Assembly: GCA_016271365.2 (NCBI GenBank)
Contig: CM057454.1
Location: forward strand, 1,166,753,055 to 1,166,817,054
From: Neoceratodus forsteri
Lineage: Eukaryota > Chordata > Ceratodontiformes > Ceratodontidae
Reading direction: 5' to 3'
DNA: 64,000 nucleotides
Part shown: positions 1-9,163 of the stretch, one piece after another
How the letters are laid out: the number at the start of each line of letters is the position of its first letter
Numbering within the stretch: position 1 is the stretch's first letter
Program-made: the position numbers and the translations under genes
Notes under the pieces: model-generated
The model's database searches: none
Told to the model about the DNA's origin: nothing
The model's input: the letters and a program-made list of their open reading frames with translations, nothing else

Positions 1-60
1 TATATCTGGGAGATTGAAATCCCCTGTAATAATAACATAACCCATTTAAGTAGCTATTTC
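1..60 (-). pseudogene. LINE endonuclease (APE) fragment
   Basis: Read on the minus strand, the first 40 bases give the peptide VIITGDFNLPDI. GDFN(L/M/I)PD is a signature of the apurinic-like endonuclease of CR1-group LINEs, seen again in the better CR1 copies here (for example GDFNIPDVDW near 36.7 kb). The piece runs off the left edge, so only the end of an element is visible and its family beyond CR1-like cannot be fixed. Confidence 0.5.
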
Positions 61-113
61 AAATTCAGAAAGAATGGCGGGGAAACATGTATGTCTTTTG
101 GGGAATGAGGGGT

Positions 114-190
114 TGGGCTAATTAACAGAGGTACCAGGTTAGGGAGGTGTTTTCCACCTCCCTAACCTGGTACCTCTGTTACTTAGCCCA
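114..190. repeat. near-perfect hairpin, 36-bp arms
   Basis: Arms 114-149 and 155-190 are reverse complements with one mismatch around a 5-base loop (TTTTC). The inner 27 bp are perfect. No coding or tRNA-like content was seen. It may be a tiny foldback element or a recent snap-back duplication. Confidence 0.9.
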
Positions 191-560
191 GCAGACAGAA
201 AGTAAGAGAATCAGTAGAAGAAAGGGATGGTATCATTGAAGGATGGAGAATGAAATCTTGGAGAGGAGAATATGTACATACGAATGTGCCAGCAGAAGGC
301 ATGTGAGCAAGCTGAGGATGTTACAGGGAGATTGGCCACTTGTAACCTTGTGTGTCTGCCAAAAGTAGAGTGACAGGGGCAGGTGCCTCAGTGTACAGTG
401 CTTGTTCTACGTGTAACTCTAAATCTGCAAGGGTATATGTAACACCGAAGGGCATAGAGTTAACCAGGAAGTACTCCAGTCTCTGTAGTTCAGTTTCCAT
501 GTAGGAAGAACTACAGACTGAAATAGAATGCATTATTTTAACTAGAGATCTGGGAGGAGA
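191..560. other. no gene seen
   Basis: AT-rich non-coding sequence between the hairpin and the first LINE. It may include 5' untranslated sequence of the family-B LINE that follows, but no boundary, promoter or repeat could be defined. Confidence 0.5.
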
Positions 561-720
561 AAGCTGGAGCTCTGTGCACTACTTTAGGGCTAGTGCCCGA
601 ATATATTTTATTTTAGACTTTTAAACCTTTTGGGAGTGAACTGGTGATCATGACCCCCACAACACTTCTGGGTCACAGGATAGAAGATAGATTGGTGGAA
701 CAAGTGCCTCAAGCTCGAGT

Positions 721-1266
721 TTGCAGAGATGCATGCAGAGACATGCACAGTCAGCAGGTGTTATGCGTGTTAAGCAGGAGAAGTGGGAGAAGCAAAAGGG
801 CAGTGAAGAAGCAAGGTATGCCAAACCAGTACAAAGTGTTGTGGATATCAGTTACATGAAAGAGGCCTATAGTTTGATAATGGCTGAAAAGGAAGTAAGC
901 ATGGAGAACCAAATTGTTACATTAAAGAATGGGGAGCTAGGTGTAAAATGTAAAATGTATTGTAAAATCAGCCTGGAAAAGTATACAGGGTTGACAGCAT
1001 TTATTTGTTCACAATGCCAAGAGTTAAAGGATCTCAGAGTAAAAGTACCTGGTCTGGAAATGGAGTTGAAATGTATAAAACAAGGAGAAATAGTTGCAGA
1101 CAGTATGAAGGTGGCTACAGTTATTGATTTAAATCAAAAAAAAGAGATGGAGGTAGCACAGATAATGAGGATATGTGTCAGAAATAGGATGGTCCCAGCA
1201 AGCATAGAAAAGGAAGAAGAGCTGTGGTATTTCAGACACATATCTCTAATAGATTTGATCTCCTGA
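721..1266 (+). pseudogene. LINE ORF1 N-terminal part (family B)
   Basis: An open frame of 181 codons. A CxxC pair followed by a heptad-like stretch (FICSQCQELKDLRVKVPGLE) sits at about residues 98-117 and resembles the VCAKCLEIRELKVEIEAL stretch in the minus-strand LINE at 58.1-58.6 kb. A short Cys motif followed by a coiled coil is typical of CR1-type ORF1 proteins, which bind RNA and assemble the retrotransposition particle. The frame ends before the esterase domain, which resumes at 1564, so the ORF is split and presumably non-functional. The methionine used here is simply the first in frame. Confidence 0.55.
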
Positions 1267-1454
1267 TAATTCAGAAGGACACAGGAGAAGAGATAAGACT
1301 GGAGTCAATTAACACAGAAAAAAAACAGACGACACTAGGGAAGGTGTTATAGTAAATAATGAGAGGGCTGAGGACAGGGAAAATGTAAGGCAGAGTGAGA
1401 GTATAAGGGTGCAAGCAGTAACAGGGAATAATGATGTTTTGGTGCCAATTCATA

Positions 1455-1549
1455 GAAACATAGAAACATAGATTTTGACGGCAGATAAGGACCGCTTAGC
1501 TCACCCAGTCTGCCCATTTCCCTACCTAATGGATAAGCCGGACATGACA
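1455..1549 (-). mobile_element. CR1 3' tail fragment
   Basis: About 95 bp carrying the reverse complement of the CR1 3' terminus seen in full copies here (GGTAGGGAAATGGGCAGACT, then a run to TATGTTTCTA). The terminal octamer is repeated (CATAGAAA), as expected at CR1 3' ends. It is a severely 5'-truncated insertion inside family-B ORF1. Confidence 0.8.
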
Positions 1550-1563
1550 GAACACAAGTAGAA

Positions 1564-1903
1564 ATGGAAACCATGGACCTAGATAGTGGGTTAAGTGGTA
1601 ATAGTGAAGAAGGAAAGAGGGTTTTTATTTTAGCAGATTCAATAATTAAGTACACAGATACCTATACCACTGTAACAGACAAAGAATGGGTGACAAGTTC
1701 CTATTTTTTAGGGGCAAAGATAGCTGATATATGTAAATGGGTACCTGACATTGTAAAAAAAACAGAATGATAAACCAATAGTACTCAAACATGTTTGTGT
1801 GAATAACAGTACATGGTAGGGAGGACCAAATACTATTGGACTATATGCAGATAGAGAAGGAAGTGAGGAAAGTAAATGGAACTGTAATATTATCAGAAAT
1901 CTT
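1564..1903 (+). pseudogene. LINE ORF1 esterase-like domain, first part (family B)
   Basis: The frame opens with RVFILADSIIKYTD, matching the block I nucleophile region (GDS) of the SGNH/GDSL-like esterase domain known from CR1 and L2 ORF1 proteins; here Gly is replaced by Ala. After a stop the reading resumes with an LKHVCVNNST-like block, where intact CR1 copies have LGTND. The domain is cut at 1903 by the L2 insertion and continues at 4414-4630 (LIPRASPATNQK, later DGLHLPKRG, a block V-like DxLHL motif). Several stops make it a relic. Confidence 0.55.
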
Positions 1904-3720
1904 GTGCACCAAGTTGTTCAGAGCAGCCAAGGCCGCCTACTATCGTTCGGAGCTAGCCTCTGCCTCAAGAAATCCTTCAAAGCTCTGGAAAACATTAAAA
2001 GACATGTCTGGACACGCACCTGGTAATTCCATTCCAGCAAAAATTAAATCCGGTGGCAGCATTATCTCTAACCAATCAGAGATATTGGAAGCCCTCAATA
2101 ACCATTTTGCAACGGCAGGGTTAGCATTTGTTACTTCTTCTGCCAATGACCTCTGCACAGCTCAGGGCCCACCAACCCACAAGTCCCCCTCTACTGAGGT
2201 GGCCTTCTCCCTCCTGCCTATCTCTCTAAAAGAGGTGGAAGACCTACTGTTGCAACTGGACACCAGGAAGGGAGCAGGCTTTGACTTCATAGAGCCATAC
2301 TATCTGAAATGTGCCTACCATGTGCTTGCGGTGCCAATCACCCACCTATTCAACATGTCACTCTCCAAGGGTAGCCTCCCCCCTCAATGGAAAAAAGCCC
2401 ATTTATCCCTCTATTTAAAGCAGGTGACCCCTGCGATCTAAATAATTACAGACTGATCTCCCTCCTCCCCATCCTGTCTAAATTACTAGAAAAAATAGTG
2501 TGTGGCCAGCTAGGGGCATACTTAGAATCCAGAAGCATATTAAATCCGGTTCAGTCTGGATTCAGAGCAAAGCACAGCACCATAACAGCCCTAGCTTAGG
2601 TGACCAATGATTGGCTCCTAGACCTTGACAACAAGAAGCATGTCTGTGCCGTTTTCTTGAATCTTAGTAAGGCATTCGACACAGTCGATCACAGCCTGCT
2701 TCTTTCCTTCCTAAGCACCTTAGGCCTGGACCATAAATCTGTGTGCTGGTTTGCAGACTACCTCGGAGAATGGAAACAGCAGGTTAAAGCTGAAGGTGAT
2801 CTTTCTCCATTAAAACCTATGCTGGGGCGTGCCCCAGGGCTCTATCCTTGGTCCCCTCCTCTTTGCAGTCTACATTAACAACATCAATGACCCCATCAAA
2901 AAAGCCAACATCCACTTATTCGCGGACAACACAGTACTGTACTGTACTTGAGTCGTCCGCCGGAGAAAACAGCCTGTGAGACCTCCAAGCTGAATTTAAC
3001 CTTCTACAATACCAGCTCATAAACAAAAAGCTTTTGCTCAATCGAAAAGACCAAAAGCCATGCTCTTCTCCCCCTCCTTGCATGCGGCAATTCCTGCTGG
3101 AAGCTATCCCTAAATTACTGTTCTTGGAGAAACACTAGAGTATGTAGCTAAATTCAAATATCTAGGAGTTTGGCTGATCATAAACTTTCCTTCGCCGACA
3201 ATCTCGAAGAACTACAGAAGAAACTAAGGCAAAGATTAGGACTATTCTACAGAATTAACCACCTGTTCACAAAGGAGGCCAAGATTCAACTAGTTCAAGC
3301 TACCTTCCTATCTTTAATAGATTACGTGGACCTGCTCTACAGCCATGGCACTGCCTCTGCACTGGCTAAGTTGGACACCCTCTACCACAGAGCTATCAGG
3401 TTCATTACTGGCCTTCCACTTTCCACACACCACTGCTCCCTATACTCATCATTAGGCTGGACTTCCCTTCACTATAGAAGGAATAGAAATGCCGCCCTAT
3501 GGGCCTTCAGAGCGGTGACCAACAAGCTCCCCTCATATGTCTCAGATTGTATTCCCCGGAGTGTGTTAGGCACCTATGCTCTAAGGAGCTATTCCCTAAT
3601 TGCCCTCCAAGTTCCAAGGGTCAAAACTCATTTCAGCTAAGCTGCTCTAAGCTTCTCTTTACCCACATTGTGGAACGGTTTACAAAGGAACTTGAAGCTG
3701 AGCTGCCCTGTTAGCCTGAA
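1904..3720 (+). pseudogene. L2 ORF2 reverse transcriptase, broken
   Basis: Fragments in several frames give RT blocks in order: YRLISLLPILSKLLEKI (about 2440-2500), NLSKAFDTVDHSLL (RT block A, about 2660-2700), a damaged PQGS block near 2830-2860, and [10 protein letters not shown] (RT catalytic block, second Asp changed to Asn) near 2910-2940. The C-terminal thumb follows in one frame (3170-3640: SLIDYVDLLYS and GWTSLHYRRN). The A block and the thumb are typical of the L2 clade. At least four frame changes and stops show the enzyme is dead. Confidence 0.8.
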
Positions 3721-4384
3721 TATCTTCAAGGCGCTCTACAATCGCTACATGAAAGCACCTTGCAAATATTTTCCTCACCGCTAGCCCACTAATTCCACAA
3801 CTCCCCCTTTCCATCCTGATGCTCACCATGTTTCTACCTCTGGCTCTCACTCTTTCCCTATTAACTCTTCCTGCTGCACCCACTCTTCCCTGTCCACTCC
3901 AGCCTGGCTAAAGTCCCACCCCATCCATAGTAGTGTCCCAATTGTCTATCCCTCCTCCGTCATTATCATAATAAACAAGTACACGACAGCCATCGTCACT
4001 TTCTGTGGTTTTAGCTCAATTTTTCTCCCAGTTGTCGGTAATGTATCCCTCCTCTTCTTTACCTCGCTAACCTGCCACCCCATACACGGCCTCTTTCCCC
4101 TATATGTGTAGTGGCCGGCTACCTCACTCAAAAGATCTCTGCTTATAACCCCTGTATGCCTATGGTTGATTGTACATCTGCTGACTTCTTCAATTGTAAA
4201 ATAATGCTGTTTTTTTTATTTATTTCAACCTTGTACTCATACCATATACACTGTGTATACTTTTTCTTGCTTGTATATTATTGCTTTTTGTATACCTGCT
4301 TCTGTACTGTACTTTGATGTATTCATGACCAGGTCCACCTTGCAAATGAGCCTTGCTCAATGGTGCCCACCTGGATAAATAAAG

Positions 4385-4406
4385 ATTTTGATTGATTGAT
4401 TGATTG
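4385..4406 (+). repeat. (TTGA)n LINE tail
   Basis: Simple tetranucleotide repeat that forms the 3' end of the L2 copy. Such tails are priming products of L2/CR1-group retrotransposition. Confidence 0.9.
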
Positions 4407-4699
4407 AAATCTTACTTATCCCTAGAGCCAGTCCTGCAACTAATCAGAAAATCATTTGAATAAATAATTGGATGAGGAAGTGGTGCCTAATGAAAGGCCT
4501 ACAGTGTGCAAGAACATGGCAGGTGTATAGTAATGATGTATACCTATTCAGTAAAGATGGGTTACATCTGCCCAAAAGAGGAAGTAGGGAATTGGGTTCA
4601 ATGTTTACTACAGCTATCAGAACATGTTTAAACTAAATAAAAGGGGGAGAGGGGTTAAACAGCTGAATCTAAAAGAGGGACATGTAGAGAGGAATAAGA

Positions 4700-5668
4700 A
4701 GAAATATATGGATGGAGGAAATATTAGGGTTTTGCTGTTGAGTGCTAGAAGTCTGAAAAATAAAATGGATAAATTAAAATACATGATGTTTAAAAAAAGA
4801 TAGATATATGCGGTATCACAGAAACATGGCTTAGGAAGGATGACTGGGTAGATGAAATACAAGGATATGATTTTTTACAGAGCTCAAGGAGGAATAGAAA
4901 TGGGGGATGAACTGCTTTTTATGTGGTCACAAACTTAAAAGCACAATACCTAGGTAGGACTGTAGAGAGTGCTCGTGAGCCAGAACAAACCTGGATAAAA
5001 ATTTATGGAATGCAGAGACATATAACGTTGGGGCTATGTCACTGGTCACCAAGTTTAAATGATGTTGAGAATGTAGCATTTATGTAATTATTAGAAAATC
5101 AAAATACATCCGGTGACAGTATAATATTAGGTGACTTCAACTTCCTACAAATAAGCTGGAACTTGCTGTGTACTAGTGGCCACATTGAGAGTAGATTCCC
5201 AGAGTATTGCTTATTAAATAATATGGAGCAGTATGTTAAGGAGAATACTAGGGGAGGGACTGTTTTAGACTTGATCTTAAGCAATATGGGGGATGATTTC
5301 GGTAACGTGGCCGTGATACAGCCTTTGGGGTCTAGTGATCATAATATGATTACATTTCTAATCTCTGAAAACATTAGAAAAATAAAAGGGAGAACAATAA
5401 TAAAGAATTATAGAAAGGCAGACTATCAGAAGATAAGGCAGTCCTTAAGACAGTTGAATTGGAGGCAGGACCTTGAACAATTACCATTAGATCAAATGTG
5501 GGCAAAGAGTCAGGAAAAAAAAATTGAAGAATATGTAAATCAATACGTGCCAGTTGTCCAGAAATGTAATGGAAAGGGGAGGATTGCTTAGTGGTTTAGT
5601 AAACATATTCAAATAATGTTAAGAAAGAAGGAAAAGGCTTACAAGAAATATAAGAAAAATCAGACATA
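4700..5668 (+). pseudogene. family-B LINE endonuclease domain
   Basis: Conceptual frames give the APE blocks in order: GITETWLRKDDW (about 4810), a Y/H-rich middle, GDFNFLQISW (about 5130) and a long open stretch 5163-5591 with TVLDLILSN and LGSSDHNMITF (the terminal SDH motif). This endonuclease nicks target DNA to prime reverse transcription. Stops around 4640-5100 and at 5590 inactivate it. The following linker (KKEKAYKKYKK) leads to the RT but is interrupted by the mosaic patch. Confidence 0.7.
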
Positions 5669-5804
5669 AAATAGAGAAGGATGTGAGGAAAGTAAATGGA
5701 ATTGTAATATTATCAGAAATCTTACTTATCCCTAGAGCCAGTCCTGCAACTAATCAGAAAATCATTTGAATAAATATTAGGTGACTTCAACTTCCTACAA
5801 ATAA
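5669..5804 (+). repeat. mosaic patch made of three family-B segments
   Basis: The patch joins, in order, sequence matching 1846-1903 and then 4407-4460 (contiguous, without the L2) and sequence matching about 5123-5153. It is flanked by ATAAA on both sides and interrupts the LINE between KKYKKN and LKYKKRVKQC. All source segments come from the same LINE family on the same strand. Confidence 0.75.
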
Positions 5805-5805
5805 A

Positions 5806-7814
5806 TTGAAATATAAAAAGAGGGTAAAACAATGTAAAGTAGCAATAAGGAAGGCAAAAGCGAAGGCCGAAATGAAATTAGTTAATACAGACAGAGATAA
5901 TTATAGGCAATTCTACAGTTATGTTGGAAGTCTGAGACATACTCAAAAGCATACTGTGTCACTAAAAGTGGAGGATAGATTGATAAAGGAAAAGAAAAAA
6001 ATAGCTAATTTATTTAATAAGTATTTCTTGGAAGCCTTTAAGAGTCAAGAAGCCTTTAAGGGTCAAGATCCTACAAACAATCAGGACGAGAGGAGAAAAA
6101 CAGATCACAGAAACATATTACAGAGAGGGATGTACAATGGTAGTCACAGAAAAGTTTCGCAGTACTGAGGTTTACCTAGGCATACTGAGGTAGAATGAGG
6201 CAGGATCACATTATAGTCAATGCAAATTGCCTCAGTGGTGCCTTGAGGTATCTCAAGGTAGGAAATCTTTAGATAACTACCACTGTATATGAAAAATTGA
6301 AAAAACAAACGTAAATCCTGTGGTCCAGATGGGATCCACCCATTTCTTTTAAATGAGGTTGCAGAAGAATTGGCTGGGCCTTTGGCTCTATTGCTCAACC
6401 AATCCTTAAAAAGGGGGACATTTTGAATGAGTGCAGAGAAAATTGACAAGGTCAGTAAAAAGGGTCAAAACAATGGCATATGAGGACAGGCTTAGGGAAC
6501 TGGGCTTATACTCAATGTCCTATCAGAAAATAAGAGGGGCTTGTGCTGTGTGTATATAGCGCTTTCCATGATGAGGTGGTTTGGGAAACAATTGGGGAAC
6601 AAAAGGCTGTTGGTTAACTAGGATCTGCGGCCTATCCTGTAGGTAGGGAAATGGGCAGACTAGATGGGCCTAGCGGTCCTTATCTGCCGTCAAAGTCTAT
6701 GTTTCTATGAATGGCGATTGGCTCACATCACCCCGATACTAAAAGGAGGAGCTAGAACGGAGGTGCAGAACTACCGCCCCATAAGTATCACATCTGTTGT
6801 GGGTAAAATGATGGAGGGTTTTATAAAGGATTTTATATAAGAAGATATGACAAGACTGGGGGTGGTGGACATCACATCACAACATGGATTTGTGCTGGGT
6901 AGGTTGTGTATGATAAACTTATTAGACTTTTTTGAACCTGTGAGTCTGGCACTCAAGAACAGTATGCTTGTCAATGTGATATATTTAGACTACACAAAGG
7001 TTTTTGACTCTGTGTCCCATGTTAGTTTAATAAACATCTTGAGTGACATAGGGTTGGATACTGGCTTATTGGTATGGATGAGGGACTGGTTGAGGGATAG
7101 GAGACAGGACAGAAAGCAACCATCAGGGGTTACTTGTCAAAATGGAGGGCAGTGACAAGTGGTGTCCCCCAGGGAACAATCCTGAGTCTTATCTTATTTA
7201 GGATCTTTGTTTCTTCCATGTAAGTTAATGATGGGGTGTGGCTCTGTAAATATGCAGACAACACAAAATTGGGGACAGTAGTCAATAATCAGGATTCGAT
7301 AAATAGATTTCAAAAACAGCTTAATATAGTGGAAATATGGGCAACTGAACATAAATTAGTTTTTAATATTTCCAAGTGTAAGGTGATGCACTTTGGTGTC
7401 AATAACCCTGTGGCTGTATATTATATCAATGATAGGCCTATAACTGGTGTTACAAATGAAAAAGACCTGGGAGTTTGGATAACTGATACCCTGAGTTTTG
7501 ATAAACATAATAGTGAATGTGTTAAAAAAGGAATTAGGATTTGGGGAAATATATTGAGAAATATAAAGAGTAGGAGGCAGGAGGTGTTGTTGCCCCTGTA
7601 TACATCACTTGTAAGACCAGTGCTTGAATATGGTGCCCCAGGCTGCTCATCCCAAAGTGTAGGCACTATAATTGCAGTTGAAAGAGTGCAGAGAAAATTG
7701 ACAAGGTCAGTAAAAAGGGTCAAAACAATGGCATATGAGGACAGGCTTAGGGAACTGGGCTTATACTCAATGTCCTATCAGAAAATAAGAGGGGCTTGTG
7801 CTGTGTGTATATAG
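5806..7814 (+). pseudogene. family-B LINE reverse transcriptase and C-terminus
   Basis: RT blocks appear in order: CGPDGIHPFLLNEVAEELAG (about 6320-6380), NYRPISITSVVGKMM (about 6770-6810), YLDYTKVFDSVSH (block A, about 6980), SGVPQGTILSLILF (about 7155-7200), KYADNTKLG (catalytic YADD changed to YADN, about 7248) and FNISKCKVMHFG (about 7360). The C-terminal region is open at 7236-7814. The first part is split by the chimeric insert at 6430-6712. The YADN change and several stops mean no active enzyme. Confidence 0.8.
6430..6712 (+). mobile_element. chimeric retrocopy: family-B piece fused to CR1 3' tail
   Basis: 6430-6592 is nearly identical to 7688-7846 of the same LINE (I see about one difference). 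6596-6712 is the last part of a CR1, ending in the usual TCTATGTTTCTATG. The junction falls at a CAATT shared by both parents. The unit is flanked by (G)AATG and interrupts the family-B RT exactly between KRGTF and EWRLAHITP. It looks like template switching during CR1-type reverse transcription. Confidence 0.8.
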
Positions 7815-8150
7815 TGCTTTCCATGATGAGGTGGTTTGGGAAACAATTGGTCTTACCAGGAAGGTGACCCTAAATAGGGCTACAAGACTGCACCTCTATC
7901 AGTTCAAATGGGATTTTACAAAACTACAAGACTAGACAACTGGTTTTACCAGAGGGTAGTTATGGTATGGAATGCCCTACCAGAAACGTTAGAGGGGGCT
8001 ACCAGTATGAAGACTTTTAAATATCATTAAGATATATATATATATATATGGGGACACAAAATTAGAATACATCCACTGTTAGTAGCAAGTCTCTATATAG
8101 CTTAATTAGCTACTTTGACTTGTAAATCCTATCTATGAATCTATGAACCT

Positions 8151-8904
8151 AGGTACAGGAGCAGACATGAAAATTGGAGTTACAGAGCAGGGATTTCTGA
8201 ACTGAGGGAGGACTTGGAGAAGGAATGGATGGGAAGGTAAAACCAGAGAAATTTGGAGATGAATGGAAATGTACCACTGCTTTCCTGAGGTTTTAGCAGG
8301 GGATAGGGAGAAAGGCTGTGAGTCAGAAGAATGGAGGGGGGAGCAGTAGATACTATCAGGGGCAAGAGAGAAGGAAGCTGAGATAGCAGAGGAGTGATCC
8401 ATATCCGAATGTGAAAATAAGAGGGGCTCTGTGAGATGGGAGCCTTTCCTCAAGAGATGGGTGGAAGAGGGAGAAGAAATGGCAGCAGTGTTAAGTCTGA
8501 GGGCAGGTATTAAGAACAAAGTGACAGAAGAAGTTGAAAGGAGGCCACTTTGGTGAGAGTGGATTTTGTGGTGGGACCATACAGAATATCCTCATGTTAA
8601 GACAGGGAGGATCATTTTCACAATCTTCCAGTGAGCAGGGACAGGGATACAAGCTTTTGTACTCAATAAATGTAATGATTTATAGTTATTATGATTAATT
8701 TTATATGGCTTATATATGTACTTGCATTTGATATTTAAATCTCTGTTGTTAATTGCTGCTCATGGGTTTATGTACAGTGCCTGAGCCTCTGGGATGGGGC
8801 ACTGTATAGCATGGGGTGCTATATTAATTACATTATCTAACTGACTTTGCCTGTCTATATAATCTGTAGAGCACACTGACCTTGGAGAGGAGTTGGTGGG
8901 AGAA
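8151..8904. other. no gene identified
   Basis: A minus-strand open frame of 128 codons (8133-8519) is Ser/Pro/Leu-rich, has no recognisable domain and overlaps the LINE 3' end, so I do not call it a gene. 8640-8830 is AT-rich and holds a GCACTGTATAGC-type motif often seen in old LINE 3' ends. Confidence 0.4.
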
Positions 8905-9095
8905 ATCAAGATGGCTGTCTAGACAGACAGTAGTTTTGAGGGTTGTCCGAGGGAAATCTCCAGTTCAATTCTTTTAGTTCTCTTATTCCTGCAGATTTGT
9001 GGAGCCGGCCCAGTTTTGGTATATCACAGTCCAGAAAAAGTTAGGCCTGCTCAAGTAAATAAATGATCTTACACATAAAAGTCTTTCTTATTTTT
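8905..9095 (+). repeat. dispersed repeat, copy 1
   Basis: Begins with CAAGATGGCTGTC and ends in GGCCTGCTCAAG, AAATAAATG and TCTTACACATAAAAG. The same ordered blocks occur on the minus strand at about 14868-15010. The polyadenylation-like AAATAAA near the end suggests a retroelement end. Family not recognised. Confidence 0.55.
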
Positions 9096-9163
9096 TTTTT
9101 TCATTTTTTCAAGTTCCAACATTTAGCCTATCAATTAGGCTTTATCTGGAGAACTCTGTATTT

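Larger units (their letters stand above)
1904..4406 (+). mobile_element. L2-clade LINE, 5'-truncated, with 7-bp TSD
   Basis: A LINE fragment flanked by the direct repeat AAATCTT (1897-1903 and 4407-4413). It ends in AATAAAGATTTTG and a (TTGA)n tail, the usual L2/CR1-group 3' structure. The family-B LINE reads continuously across the insertion. The same junction exists uninterrupted inside the mosaic patch at 5669-5804, which serves as an empty-site comparison. Coding content is the reverse transcriptase and C-terminus of ORF2. Confidence 0.9.
560..8150 (+). mobile_element. family-B LINE (CR1 clade), copy 1, heavily interrupted
   Basis: A plus-strand non-LTR retrotransposon read in order: ORF1 with a Cys motif and coiled-coil (about 0.7-1.27 kb), ORF1 esterase-like domain (1.56-1.9 and 4.41-4.63 kb), endonuclease (about 4.7-5.6 kb), reverse transcriptase (6.29-7.25 kb), thumb and C-terminus (to 7.8 kb), and a 3' UTR ending near 8.15 kb in short CTATGAAT-type repeats. 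It is broken by an L2 (1904-4406), a minus CR1 tail, a mosaic patch (5669-5804) and a chimeric insert (6430-6712). Frames contain many stops, so it is dead. The domain set (ORF1 esterase plus APE plus RT) matches the CR1/L2 group. Family B is only a label for this window. A second copy lies at 52.5-56.2 kb. The 5' boundary is uncertain. Confidence 0.75.

Noticed and set aside
8133..8519. 128-codon minus-strand protein
   Set aside because: Overlaps the LINE 3' end, is low-complexity Ser/Pro/Leu, and has no recognisable domain.
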